DNA from: Salegentibacter sp.
GTDB taxonomy: Bacteria > Bacteroidota > Bacteroidia > Flavobacteriales > Flavobacteriaceae
DNA length: 64,000 nucleotides
Assembly: GCA_017795085.1 (NCBI GenBank)
Contig: CP051246.1
Coordinates: 1,304,514-1,368,513 of the forward strand
Reading direction: 5' to 3'
A program made the position numbers and the translations under genes. A model generated the notes under the pieces. The model worked only from the letters and a program-made list of their open reading frames with translations, was not told where the DNA came from and did not search any database. Below, piece after piece: positions 10,766 through 19,474 of this stretch (its first letter is position 1; each line of letters begins with the position of its first letter).

Positions 10766-11304
10766 TAAACAATCAATATCAAATTAATTGGACGTTAGAA
10801 ACTCATTACTTCAATTTTTCTTATTAGAGTAAAAGTAGAGACACTATCATAAAATAGCAAAGGGAAGGCTGCAGTATCTACAGGAAAAAATACAGAAGGT
10901 TCATACGGCAAGCAGAGAGCTAACCAAAAAATTACTTAATCTAACGAAAATTCAAATGTAATCTCAAAATTCCCTGAGCCTAAACTCCTGATGAATAATG
11001 TAGGTTAATTTTAGAGAAATGCGCTTAGAAGTTAGGATAACTTATCGTTGCAGGGTAGGGGAGTGGGAAGTAATGATTTTGTGTATATTCTATAACGACT
11101 AAAGATTTCATTGGGAAGCTGTGTGGGGATCCAAGTTTTCTCTCAGTAAACCTATAGTTATATCGAAAAGATTGCTTTCTAAAAATTGGATTTTCCAGAA
11201 TAAACATAAAATTCAGTTTCAACTGCGATCAAAAGGCAATATTCCAAATGACTCTTATTAAATTATTAGAAATAGATCAGATCCTGTACTAGGTGTAAAA
11301 AGAA
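10766..11304. other. Intergenic stretch between relics and tRNA terminator
   Basis: Contains short open stretches on both strands (for example about 45 codons on minus near 11025-11160) without recognisable families. Probably more decayed DNA. A CTGTACTAG motif at 11284-11292 recurs at 11503-11511, on the other side of the tRNA fragment. Confidence 0.4.
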
Positions 11305-11330
11305 AAAGCCCCACATCTCTGTGAGGCTTT
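11305..11330 (-). terminator. Terminator of the minus-strand tRNA gene
   Basis: 11-bp stem with one mismatch (11305-11315 with 11320-11330), 4-base loop; on the minus strand it is followed by a T-rich tract. It sits 8 bases beyond the CCA end of the tRNA fragment. Confidence 0.8.
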
Positions 11331-11338
11331 AATTTTCC

Positions 11339-11381
11339 TGGTAGCGAGACCGAGATTTGAACTCGGGACCTCCGGGTTATG
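11339..11381 (-). tRNA. 3' half of tRNA-Met(CAU), probable attachment-site remnant
   Basis: On the minus strand the sequence reads anticodon loop TTCATAA, anticodon-stem 3' side CCCGG, variable loop AGGTC, T-arm CCGAG-TTCAAAT-CTCGG, acceptor 3' side TCTCGCT, discriminator A and encoded CCA. The bases 5' of the anticodon loop (GTCGATG) cannot pair with CCCGG and there is no D-arm or 5' acceptor strand, so only the 3' half is present and identity stops at the anticodon loop. A tyrosine recombinase gene starts about 180 bases away. This is the expected footprint of integration into a tRNA gene. The intact tRNA should lie at the other end of the element, outside this window. Confidence 0.85.
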
Positions 11382-11488
11382 AACATCGACAAGTAGTTAT
11401 TCCAAATAGATTAAAAACCGTTAAAATATATGATTATCAGTTAAATACGTAATTTTTGCAATCAATTGAATTCTGTTAAAATCAAGTG

Positions 11489-11511
11489 ATTCTGTACTTA
11501 TTCTGTACTAG
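11489..11511. repeat. Short direct repeats TTCTGTACT near the attachment site
   Basis: TTCTGTACT occurs twice with a 2-base spacer, immediately upstream of the integrase gene; CTGTACTAG also occurs at 11284-11292 left of the tRNA fragment. Candidate arm-type binding sites for the integrase, inferred only from position and repetition. Confidence 0.45.
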
Positions 11512-11558
11512 TTTTTAAACTAATTATTTATCTTTATAAAGTTCAAAATTAAATAGTT

Positions 11559-12890
11559 ATGGCTAGCATAAAGATAGTTTTAAGGAAGAATATGATTCGA
11601 AAAGATGGAAGAATTCCTTTAGCACTGAGAATTAGTGAGAATTATAAAACTAATTACAAGTGGCTCGGACAATATGTTTTTGAGAAAGATTGGGATAACA
11701 ATGCTGGAATGGCTAAGAAAAGTCATCCAAACTCGCAACAGCTCAACATTTTTTTAATGAAGAAAATGGTTGAGGCTAATAACCTATTTTTCCACTCTGA
11801 AGATCGTGTTACTCCAAAACAGATCAAGCAAAAATTAAAGGGAGCCAGGGGGCAAAAATCATTTTTTGAATTAGCGGCTGAACGTATAATGGAAAAATAT
11901 GAGAGGGGGATATTCTCAGTTGCAAAAGGTGATTTATCTATACTGTATAATATTGAAGAATTTTTAAACTTTAAAAGGACTAAAAGGAAGTCAGCGATCA
12001 TTGAGGATATAAAGGAACGCAGATTGAAACGTATCAGTAATGCTCGTCGTAATAAATATGTATGGATGGATGGGGTAGAGCATTTCAAAAAAAGTAAAGC
12101 TCTTTCTTTTAGAGATATCGATGAAGTATTCATTAATAAATACAAAACCTTTTGCTATTCTTATTTAGGACAAAAAACCAGAACTATTACTAATCAGCTT
12201 ATTTTAATTAGAACCCTGTTTAATTTAGCAATTAAGCAAGGAATTATTGATCAAAAATATTATCCTTTTGCCGGAGATAAGGAAAAAATTAGAATTGGTT
12301 CTGGTAATAAAGTAGGACTTAGCGTAGAAGAGGTTGAGAAAATTGAACAGTTGAAATTGGAGGAAAATACTTCTATCTGGCATACGCACAACATATGGTT
12401 ATTTTCTTTTTATTTCGCAGGAATTCGTATTTCCGATGTGGTTAAAATGAAGTGGTCTGATTTTAAGGACGATCGTCTTTATTATGTGATGAACAAAAAT
12501 GAAAAAGCACTCAGCCTTAAAATTCCTTTGAAAGCGGAAAAAATTTTAAATTATTACAAAAAGGAGAAACACCTTAATAAAGGTTTTGTATTCCCCTTTT
12601 TAAGAAATACCAATCCTAAGGATGCTGAACAAATTTATATAAAAACAAAAAGTGCTACGAAGGTTTTTGATAAATGCTTAAAGCTAATTGCCACGGAATG
12701 TGGAATCGAAAAAAACTTATCTAATCACATTGCTAGGCATAGCTTTGGTAATATTGCTGGCGATCGAATTCATCCATTAATGTTACAAAAGCTCTATCGT
12801 CATAGTGATTTAAAAACTACCTTGAATTATCAAGCTAATTTTATGCACCGGGATGCTGATGAAGCACTTGATGAAGTTATTAATTTTTAA
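11559..12890 (+). CDS. int: Tyrosine recombinase / integrase of an integrative element
   Basis: 443 residues with three parts: an N-terminal arm-binding domain (about 1-95, starting IKIVLRKN, with KWLGQYVFEKDWD), a SAM-like core-binding domain (about 115-215) and a catalytic domain (about 245-440). The catalytic set is visible: Arg290 (FAGIRIS), His390-x-x-Arg393 (NHIARHSF), His415 (LYRHSDLKTT) and nucleophile Tyr424 (LNYQ). This is the architecture of Bacteroidota mobile-element integrases. The gene points away from the adjacent tRNA fragment and is the only gene in its strand block. It would insert and excise an element by recombining at the tRNA-Met 3' end. No excisionase is recognised beside it. 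Confidence 0.93.
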   Translation: MASIKIVLRKNMIRKDGRIPLALRISENYKTNYKWLGQYVFEKDWDNNAGMAKKSHPNSQQLNIFLMKKMVEANNLFFHSEDRVTPKQIKQKLKGARGQKSFFELAAERIMEKYERGIFSVAKGDLSILYNIEEFLNFKRTKRKSAIIEDIKERRLKRISNARRNKYVWMDGVEHFKKSKALSFRDIDEVFINKYKTFCYSYLGQKTRTITNQLILIRTLFNLAIKQGIIDQKYYPFAGDKEKIRIGSGNKVGLSVEEVEKIEQLKLEENTSIWHTHNIWLFSFYFAGIRISDVVKMKWSDFKDDRLYYVMNKNEKALSLKIPLKAEKILNYYKKEKHLNKGFVFPFLRNTNPKDAEQIYIKTKSATKVFDKCLKLIATECGIEKNLSNHIARHSFGNIAGDRIHPLMLQKLYRHSDLKTTLNYQANFMHRDADEALDEVINF

Positions 12891-13276
12891 ATTTATATGG
12901 ATTAAAAGTCTGTAATAACATGATTTATGATGGTTAATCAACCGTTGATAAATATCTGACATATGGAAATACCAAGCTTATAACCAGAAGGTCCCTCGAG
13001 TCCAGTTCCCTCTACTGGCATTAATAAGGTTTCAAGAAAGTGAAATCCTTTTTTCAAGGACTGGTTACAACATTTTTTGAAAGTTCGAATTCCCTGAAAT
13101 TTAATATTAACATTATTCAGAATCAAACCTTATGATAACCGGGATAAATATGGTTCCAGAGACCAGACTTGGTTATTTCGTTTTATCAAATATTGTGGTG
13201 AAGTGACTACAGAATGAACTTTATATTTTAAATGATATTATTTAGATTATTCTATTGTGCCTATCCCAGATTTTAG
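12891..13276. other. Intergenic region downstream of the integrase
   Basis: AT-rich, no intact gene. A minus-strand open stretch (12938-13126) contains VEGTGLEGPSGYKLGISI, which faintly resembles a histidine-kinase G-box, but this is too weak to call. Confidence 0.4.
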
Positions 13277-13492
13277 ACCTATAGAGGGAAATCCCTATTA
13301 GTCAATCCCGCTGATACACACCGTAAGGGAAAGGAGCAATACACCAAAAATGACAGGATGGACACTCAGCTCATTAGTCGGAAACTTATAGACGGCCGTC
13401 TGGATAGTATTACTATACGTAATATAGAGCGTGAACAATTGCGAAGTCTTTTCCGTCGCTGGATTGAACTGATCCTTATGAAATTGGGGTGA
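13277..13492 (+). mobile_element. Relic of an IS110-family transposase
   Basis: An in-frame stretch without start reads LLVNPADTHRKGKEQYTKNDRMDTQLISRKL then LIDGRLDSITIRNIEREQLRSL up to a TGA at 13490-13492. The order VNPAD, KTDxxDxxxIAxxL-like block and RExLRSLxRxRxxL-like block is that of the DEDD (RuvC-like) domain of IS110 transposases. Only about 65-70 of the usual 320-350 residues remain and the C-terminal serine domain is missing. It marks an old insertion-sequence scar inside the element, close to the integrase. Confidence 0.6.
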
Positions 13493-13513
13493 TATCATAA
13501 TATTAATAAATAG

Positions 13514-13644
13514 CTAAGCTCAAAATAGTAAAAGTTTGTACCACAAAAAAGGTAGGTGGCCAATTAGGATCACATTTTTTAGCAAATGGACGGACTTATT
13601 TCACCAATCAGAGTGATGTTGGTGGCGCTCTGGAAATGCCTTAA
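13514..13644 (+). other. Short unassigned open stretch between IS110 relic and MFS gene
   Basis: Open for 43 codons without an ATG, ending in a TAA; the translation (for example QLGSHFLANGRTYFTNQSDVGG) has normal protein composition but I do not recognise it. Probably another gene fragment. Confidence 0.3.
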
Positions 13645-13712
13645 AAAATTAAATGATTATTAGATAATAAAAATTTAAATATTATTTTTCAGAAACAAGA
13701 TTATTGCTTTTC

Positions 13713-14966
13713 TTAGGATACTTTGTTGTCTTGTCCTATTTTAGTTGTTTTACTATTAAAGCTTTTATAAAAATAAAGTAATCCAATAAAGGTAATTATA
13801 ATGATGCCGGCTATAATGAAGGGATAATAAAACCCACCGGCAATGAGCCAGGTTCCGATGATCGGGCCTAAAATCTGTCCGACACTGTTTGCCGAGGTCT
13901 GTACAGAAATATTACTGCCCGCCTTTTCTTTTGAAAGTAAGGAAACGGCTGAAAGTAGGTTAGGGGTTACAATTGCTCCACCAGTGGCGAATGTTACAAT
14001 CAGTACATAGACATAAATTTCATTGCCGAAAAAAGGAAATGCGATTAGTGAAATGCCTGAAATCAACAATCCGGCTCCAATTTGTTGTTTTGCTGTCAAT
14101 ATTTTCTCTCCATAGGTCGCAAATACAGGTTGTAATACCGCCATTACTATCCCACAGACCATAAAACCAATTCCTATCTGATTACTTGAAAATAGCAACT
14201 GATTTTTTCCATAAATTGAAAAAACCGTTTCAAAGAGGGTCACTACAAACTGCATAACAAAAGAGAGCAGTAATAGGACAATAAAGAACCTACTAAAACT
14301 AAAATTTAATTTTTGTTTTCCTGAAACAAACCTGCTAACCGGTTTTGTATTCCTAAACGATTTAATCAAAATAACCAATACAGTAAAACCTAAAAGTGCA
14401 ACCAAAATAAAAGGAACTGAGAACCGGTCCAGATGTAATATCCAAAACGAATATTTAAAGTGTAGGTTAGTTTGGGATAGAAAACTGCCTAAAACAGGTC
14501 CAAAAATAACCCCTGAACTTATCGCTACCCCAGACCAAGCCATAATTTTAGTCCTATGTTTTTTAGAAGTGATATCACTGAGAAATGCGTTACTGACAGG
14601 AATAACAGCCGAAGTGAATATACCTCCGAGAATACGCGCTATATAGAGCATTGTAAGGGAGGTTGCCAATCCAGTAAGCAGTTGCATTACTATAAACCCA
14701 ATTAATCCAACAACGATAATGGGCTTACGCCCGTATTTATCGGATAACCTCCCCCAAAGTATAACGAAAAGAAGCTGAAAGAAGGGGTAGATACTCGTTA
14801 ATAAACCAATATGAAAATTGATCGAATTAGTATCGAGGTTAGCTCCTAAAGCAAGCCTTTCGGTATAGTATGGAAGGATTGGCAATAAAATACCATAACC
14901 AAGCATTACCATAAATAAACTCAGCAGGACCAAAAAGATCCTGCCGAGCTTGCTTTTTTTAATCAT
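13713..14966 (-). CDS. MFS transporter, TetA/multidrug-type 12-TM exporter
   Basis: 417 residues with twelve predicted membrane helices. Motif A of the major facilitator superfamily is present after helix 2 at residues 72-82 (GRLSDKYGRKP), and a motif-C-like GVIFGPVLGS lies in helix 5, typical of drug/H+ antiporters. The ATG shares one base with the TAA of the CopB-type ATPase gene upstream, so the two are translationally coupled and form the 3' end of the long minus-strand run. The substrate cannot be read; its tie to a copper ATPase hints at a metal complex or siderophore-like compound, but a general drug exporter is equally possible. Confidence 0.88.
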   Translation of the reverse strand: MIKKSKLGRIFLVLLSLFMVMLGYGILLPILPYYTERLALGANLDTNSINFHIGLLTSIYPFFQLLFVILWGRLSDKYGRKPIIVVGLIGFIVMQLLTGLATSLTMLYIARILGGIFTSAVIPVSNAFLSDITSKKHRTKIMAWSGVAISSGVIFGPVLGSFLSQTNLHFKYSFWILHLDRFSVPFILVALLGFTVLVILIKSFRNTKPVSRFVSGKQKLNFSFSRFFIVLLLLSFVMQFVVTLFETVFSIYGKNQLLFSSNQIGIGFMVCGIVMAVLQPVFATYGEKILTAKQQIGAGLLISGISLIAFPFFGNEIYVYVLIVTFATGGAIVTPNLLSAVSLLSKEKAGSNISVQTSANSVGQILGPIIGTWLIAGGFYYPFIIAGIIIITFIGLLYFYKSFNSKTTKIGQDNKVS

Positions 14967-17128
14967 TATTTTTTTCCGATTTTCTTTTTCAATAATTGAG
15001 CATTAATGGCCACTATGATGGTACTCAAACTCATAAGTACAGCTCCAACGGCTGGACCTAAAACAAAACCGGTAGAATAAAGCACTCCGGCAGCCAACGG
15101 AATGGCAATAACGTTATACCCCGTCGCCCAAATAAGGTTCTGGATCATTTTATTGTATGTAGCCTTACCGAACAAAATCAAGTTAGCAATATCTTGTGGG
15201 TTGCTGTTTACCAAAATAATATCCGCAGTTTCAGCGGCTACGTCTGTGCCAGAACCTACTGCAATACCTACATTGGCTTGAGCCAGAGCCGGTGCATCGT
15301 TCACGCCGTCTCCTGTCATTGCCACAAACTCTCCCTTACTTTCCAATTCTTTTACTATTTCCACTTTTTGATGTGGCAAAACTTCGGCGTAGTATCCATC
15401 CAAGCCGAGTTTATCGCTAACAGCTTTGGCAGTTCTTTCATTATCACCGGTAGCCATTAAAACTTTTATATTATTCTTTTTAAAGACTTTTATAGCCTCG
15501 GCAGATTCTGGTCTTATTTCATCGGCAAGTGCAATATATCCTGCCAGTTTTCCATCAATCAAGACAAAGACGACAGTTTCAGCGGCGTCACTATAGGCAT
15601 CTTCGGGAATAGTTATTTTTTCATCCCTTAAATAACCAGGACTAACCACTTTTATTTGCTTTCCTTCTACATTTGCTTCCACACCTTTACCCGTAATCGC
15701 ATTAAAGTTTTCTGGATTTGGGATAGCAACTTTATCTTCTTTTATCTTTTTAATTATTCCAACGGCAATAGGGTGTTCCGAGCTTTGCTCCAAAGCACTC
15801 GCCAACCGTAATATTTCCTCTTTCGAAAATTTTTCATTTACAGATTCAATTCTTGTAACCCCAAAATCTCCCTTAGTAAGCGTTCCCGTCTTATCAAATA
15901 ATAAGGCCGATATTTTTCGGGACTCTTCAAAAGCGGTCCTGTTGCGAATCAACAACCCGTTCTGAGCAGATACAGCTGTTGAAATAGCAACTACTAACGG
16001 AATCGCAAGACCTAAAGCGTGCGGACATGCAATAATCATTACGGTTACCATTCTTTCCAATGCATAAACAAATGGAAAGCCCAATATGAGCCAAACCGCT
16101 AATGTTCCAAATCCAATTCCCAATGCAACGTAAGTCAACCATTTTGCAGCCCTGTCAGAGAGGTTTTGCATTTTTGATTTAGACTTTTGTGCTTCCTCGA
16201 CCATAGTGATGACCTTGTTGAGATAGCTGTCCTTTCCGGTATGCTCTACTTTTACTTTTAAACTGCCATTACCGTTTACCGAACCTCCAATTACTTTATC
16301 TTTTTTATCTTTTTTTACCGGTTTAGATTCTCCGGTAAGCATGGATTCATTTAGATAACTAGAACCTTCTACTATAATACCATCAGCGGGAACTTTTTCC
16401 CCTGGTTTTACAAGTATTACGTCATCTTTCAGTAAATCCTCCAGAGGAATATCTTCAATAGTGTCTCCTTTAACACGATGTGCCTCGGCAGGCATCATGC
16501 TTACTAACAGCTGCAAGGCCTTAGAGGCGCCTAGAACGCTTTTCATCTCTATCCAATGACCTACAAGCATAATAGCAATAAGCGTAGCCAGTTCCCAGAA
16601 AAAATCGACACCTTCTAAACCAAACACCGTTGCCGAACTATAAAAGTACGCCACGGTAATGGCCATAGAAATAAGGGTCATCATTCCCGGTGCACCTTTT
16701 TTAACCTCGGACCAGAATCCGGTAATAAATGGCCAGCCGCCATAGAAATATACTACCGAAGAAAGAGCGAATAAAATGTACTGGTTTCCAGGAAGCAAAA
16801 ACTCATACCCAATAAAATCTTGTATCATAGGGGAGATGATCAGGATGGGAATGGTCAAGATTAAAGTTACCCAAAACCGTTTTCTAAAATCGGCAATCAT
16901 CATTTTATGATGGTCGTGCCCGTGTTCTCCGTGCCCTGGATTGTGGCCAGAATGGTCTCCACTGCCGTGGTTCATCTTACTATGATCCATAGCCTTTTCG
17001 TGGCCGTGCTTTGTTTTTTCGATATGATGGTCTTTTATCTCTTCTTCTTTTTTTTCTGCTTCTATCTTTGTGGAATCTTTCCCTTTGCTTTTATGGCCGT
17101 GATTTTTATGGTCTTTGTGATTTTCCAT
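14966..17128 (-). CDS. copB: CopB-type copper/silver P1B ATPase
   Basis: 720-residue heavy-metal ATPase. The first 78 residues are extremely rich in His, Lys and Met (HGHDHHKM at the end) in place of CxxC domains. The ion-path motif is Cys368-Pro-His (ACPHALG), which defines the CPH (CopB) class rather than the CPC class. The phosphorylation site is Asp412 (DKTGTLT), followed by SSEHPIA (HP motif), MATGDNERTA and MTGDGVNDAPAL. It would pump copper or silver out of the cytoplasm using ATP. It overlaps the MFS gene by one base and starts 11 bases after the PPK2 stop, inside the minus-strand run. Confidence 0.93.
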   Translation of the reverse strand: MENHKDHKNHGHKSKGKDSTKIEAEKKEEEIKDHHIEKTKHGHEKAMDHSKMNHGSGDHSGHNPGHGEHGHDHHKMMIADFRKRFWVTLILTIPILIISPMIQDFIGYEFLLPGNQYILFALSSVVYFYGGWPFITGFWSEVKKGAPGMMTLISMAITVAYFYSSATVFGLEGVDFFWELATLIAIMLVGHWIEMKSVLGASKALQLLVSMMPAEAHRVKGDTIEDIPLEDLLKDDVILVKPGEKVPADGIIVEGSSYLNESMLTGESKPVKKDKKDKVIGGSVNGNGSLKVKVEHTGKDSYLNKVITMVEEAQKSKSKMQNLSDRAAKWLTYVALGIGFGTLAVWLILGFPFVYALERMVTVMIIACPHALGLAIPLVVAISTAVSAQNGLLIRNRTAFEESRKISALLFDKTGTLTKGDFGVTRIESVNEKFSKEEILRLASALEQSSEHPIAVGIIKKIKEDKVAIPNPENFNAITGKGVEANVEGKQIKVVSPGYLRDEKITIPEDAYSDAAETVVFVLIDGKLAGYIALADEIRPESAEAIKVFKKNNIKVLMATGDNERTAKAVSDKLGLDGYYAEVLPHQKVEIVKELESKGEFVAMTGDGVNDAPALAQANVGIAVGSGTDVAAETADIILVNSNPQDIANLILFGKATYNKMIQNLIWATGYNVIAIPLAAGVLYSTGFVLGPAVGAVLMSLSTIIVAINAQLLKKKIGKK

Positions 17129-17139
17129 GATTTCTATTT

Positions 17140-17877
17140 TTAAGTATTAGGATATTTTAGGTTTAGTTTTTTTAAATGCTCCGTAATTATATTGGCAACG
17201 CTAAAGTTGCGGTGCCAACGTTTATCTGCGGGTATAATATGCCAGGAAGGTTCATCGCAGTCATTTAATAACATATTGTAGCCAGCTCTATAAGCCTCCC
17301 ATTTTTTAGCTGCTTTTTTATCATTGGCACTATATTTCCAACGTTTATGAGGTTTTAAAAGTCGTTCTTTTATACGCTGTTTTTGTTCTTCTTTCGAGAT
17401 ATGGAGAAAAAATTTTAGTACATGAATGTTACTCAGTTTAAAATGCTGTTCAAGATGCTTTATGAGTTTACAACGGTGTGCGAGAATCTCTTCTGGAAGG
17501 GAATTGTTGAGCCTTGGCATCATTATATCTTCGTAATACGAACGGTTAAAAATTTGAATCATACCCTTTGGTGGAATATGGGGGTAAACACGCCATAAAA
17601 AGTCGTGCTTCAACTCTTCCTCGGTCGGTTTTTTAAACGATTTAACCTGAACGCCCTGCGGATTCATACTGCTAAGGGCATGACGAATGGTGCCGTCTTT
17701 GCCGGAAGTATCCATGCCCTGTAGGATAATAAGCAAACCAAAACGCCCATCGGCATAAAACATATTCTGAAGTTCAAAAAATTCTTTGCGAAGCTGTGCC
17801 AGATTTTTCTTTGCCTCGCCTTTTGAAATCGTTTGGGGTGGTTTGGTTGAAATTTTATCTAAATTTATCATTTTCAA
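17140..17877 (-). CDS. ppk2: Polyphosphate kinase 2 (PPK2) family
   Basis: 245 residues, single-domain PPK2. The Walker A loop is G54-MDTSGKDG and the Walker B-like FNRSYYED is near residue 115; a basic lid segment (KERLLKPHKRWKYSAND) follows. Single-domain enzymes use polyphosphate to phosphorylate nucleotides, giving ADP or ATP when respiration fails, or make polyphosphate in reverse; sequence alone does not settle AMP versus ADP preference, although the set of motifs suggests class III. The neighbour encoding a small protein ends only 4 bases upstream. Polyphosphate also chelates metals, which may explain linkage to a copper ATPase. Confidence 0.92.
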   Translation of the reverse strand: MKMINLDKISTKPPQTISKGEAKKNLAQLRKEFFELQNMFYADGRFGLLIILQGMDTSGKDGTIRHALSSMNPQGVQVKSFKKPTEEELKHDFLWRVYPHIPPKGMIQIFNRSYYEDIMMPRLNNSLPEEILAHRCKLIKHLEQHFKLSNIHVLKFFLHISKEEQKQRIKERLLKPHKRWKYSANDKKAAKKWEAYRAGYNMLLNDCDEPSWHIIPADKRWHRNFSVANIITEHLKKLNLKYPNT

Positions 17878-17881
17878 GATT

Positions 17882-18175
17882 TTATCTTAATTTTTTTCGC
17901 ATTGCTTCCGTTAGGTTTTCAGCATAGACACCGTAAGCATCTACCAAAAGACCCTTAATGCCGTTTTTAGAAGATATAGCATATAAAATACTATTATCAT
18001 CGGTACTGCTCATTCCTTCAAAGCGATAGGTTTTATCTACTTTAAAATCTTCTGGCCGGATCTCAATTTTCAGGGAAGGACATTCTAAGCACTCTGGTTT
18101 TAAATTGAAATCATAAGGATAGTCGTTTGCTTGTAAGTCATTTATGGCTTCTGAAAGTGTATCGTAATTTGTCAT
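17882..18175 (-). CDS. Small conserved protein with CxxC, function unknown
   Basis: 97 residues, soluble, containing PECLECP (CxxC-like pair) and a conserved LLVDAYGVYAE segment. Proteins like this occur widely in Flavobacteria and are often mislabelled phosphoribosylpyrophosphate synthetase; there is no PRPP-binding loop here and 97 residues is far too short, so I do not use that name. It sits in the operon between the gene at 18182 and ppk2 with spacings of 6 and 4 bases. Confidence 0.75.
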   Translation of the reverse strand: MTNYDTLSEAINDLQANDYPYDFNLKPECLECPSLKIEIRPEDFKVDKTYRFEGMSSTDDNSILYAISSKNGIKGLLVDAYGVYAENLTEAMRKKLR

Positions 18176-18181
18176 CTGTCT

Positions 18182-18874
18182 TTATTTATAGTTCATTGTA
18201 AAATAGCTCTTATCCTCTTTTGTAAATTCCTGAAAGGTCAATAAACCTTTTTCATTTAATTTTTCGATAACGGTATAATTGAGTTGCTTAATGCGAATTC
18301 CCCAGGCATAGGCTTTAATATTAATTTTTGATTTTATAGTGTTTTTCCCATCCTCTAATTTTCGGTCATAAATTTTTATGATGCTTTTGGAACCAAAAAA
18401 GTTTAACAAGCCCGAGTCAAAACTCATTTCCAATTTAATATCTTTCAAGTTTTGTAAATCGTAGAGCTTTTTAAAATTTTCAGAAATGGTATTAATTTCG
18501 GTTTCTTTTGATTTTGGCTTGGAAAACGGAAAAGCCATTATCATTACATTGGCGTCATCTGGCTCACAACGGTAGGTAGTAGTGTATTTATCGGTTGATT
18601 GTTTGTTTTTGTCAAACAATTCTGTAACTACCTTTATTTCATAATATCCATTTTCCTTTATTGTTTCTCCAGCTTCAAAAGTTTGTTTATTGAGAAAATC
18701 ACCTTCTTTATCAAAATTTTTTCGCACTACATCCCTGCCTGAAATCTGCCCGATAAGCATTTCGTTTTGAGCATTTATACCTGTACAGCCCAAAATAAAA
18801 TAGAACAATGCTGCCGTGAACATCATAGCTGTGCTATATGTTGTAGGATATTTTCTATTGAATTTTCTAAACAT
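18182..18874 (-). CDS. Secreted protein or lipoprotein of unknown function
   Basis: 230 residues with an N-terminal hydrophobic segment (about residues 16-32) ending ILGCTG, which fits either a lipobox or a signal peptide cleaved after INAQ. The remainder is beta-rich, with paired strands (YYEIKVVTELF, IKIYDRKLEDGKNTIKS, IKQLNYTVIEKLNEKGLL). No catalytic motif seen. A later ATG (MMFTAALF, residue 17) may be the true start. It is likely exported to the periplasm or outer membrane. Cotranscribed with the neighbours of the stress module. Confidence 0.7.
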   Translation of the reverse strand: MFRKFNRKYPTTYSTAMMFTAALFYFILGCTGINAQNEMLIGQISGRDVVRKNFDKEGDFLNKQTFEAGETIKENGYYEIKVVTELFDKNKQSTDKYTTTYRCEPDDANVMIMAFPFSKPKSKETEINTISENFKKLYDLQNLKDIKLEMSFDSGLLNFFGSKSIIKIYDRKLEDGKNTIKSKINIKAYAWGIRIKQLNYTVIEKLNEKGLLTFQEFTKEDKSYFTMNYK

Positions 18875-18913
18875 TTTCTTTATAAATTACATTTAGATAC
18901 TTGATCGTGTATG

Positions 18914-19456
18914 CTATTCTATGTTTTTTAAAATAAATTCTACCCGTTCAGTTGGTGGCAAAACTGGAACAGAAACAATTGGAAATCCCAAGGAAGTGTA
19001 AACATCTATTATTAATTGGTGTATTTTCTTTTGAGCCTCTTCATCCTCAGTACGGGCATAATCTTTGGTGAATGGTAATCGGTCTAAAATGAATATTTTT
19101 TTATAGGAAGTGTTTTTAACTGCGGTGAGCAGCTTCTCATCATAATCAAGCTTTAAAAATTGATAGTATGCCATAGCATCTGGAATGGCCCTATCTAAGA
19201 AAACCAAGTCTTGGGGCAATATGGAAGCTTCTTGTTCTATTTGCATATCCAAGACCCCTATTTGAAATTTCTTACGATTACTTCTTAATTCTTCAACCGT
19301 TTGACCTTCAGTACGCATGGTGTCTATATAGTGCCTTGCATGCTCAATGGTTGTTTTATAACCTCTCTCAGCCAGCATATTAATTACAGTGGTTTTTCCA
19401 GTACTAGGTCCGCCGGTAATCACTTGCCAGTTCGTGCTTGCTTTTTTGGTTTGCAT
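18914..19456 (-). CDS. AAA_28-type P-loop ATPase/kinase (NadR-kinase-like)
   Basis: 180 residues. Walker A near the N-terminus (GGPSTGKTT, residues 15-23) is followed by EHARHYID and a Walker B-like LVFLDRAIPDAMAYY, the layout of the AAA_28 family, which includes nicotinamide ribonucleoside kinase-like and ATP/GTP-binding proteins. It would phosphorylate a small molecule or act as a nucleotide switch. C-terminal helix ends ERVEFILKNIE. It starts 18 bases after the MBL-fold gene stops, so is translated with it. Specific substrate unknown. Confidence 0.8.
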   Translation of the reverse strand: MQTKKASTNWQVITGGPSTGKTTVINMLAERGYKTTIEHARHYIDTMRTEGQTVEELRSNRKKFQIGVLDMQIEQEASILPQDLVFLDRAIPDAMAYYQFLKLDYDEKLLTAVKNTSYKKIFILDRLPFTKDYARTEDEEAQKKIHQLIIDVYTSLGFPIVSVPVLPPTERVEFILKNIE

Positions 19457-19474
19457 TTTTATATGATTAACAAA

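Noticed and set aside
11025..11222. Minus-strand open frame of 65 codons left of the tRNA fragment
   Set aside because: No recognisable motif or start context; probably chance or decayed sequence.
12938..13126. Possible histidine-kinase fragment (GTGLEGPSGYKLGISI)
   Set aside because: Only a faint G-box likeness, no other kinase motif before it.
15194..17143. Plus-strand open frames opposite the CopB and PPK2 genes
   Set aside because: Shadows of strongly supported minus-strand genes, with low-complexity Phe/Val-rich translations.
17882..18175. Label phosphoribosylpyrophosphate synthetase for the 97-residue protein
   Set aside because: Too short and no PRPP-binding motif; the name seems to be a propagated misannotation.
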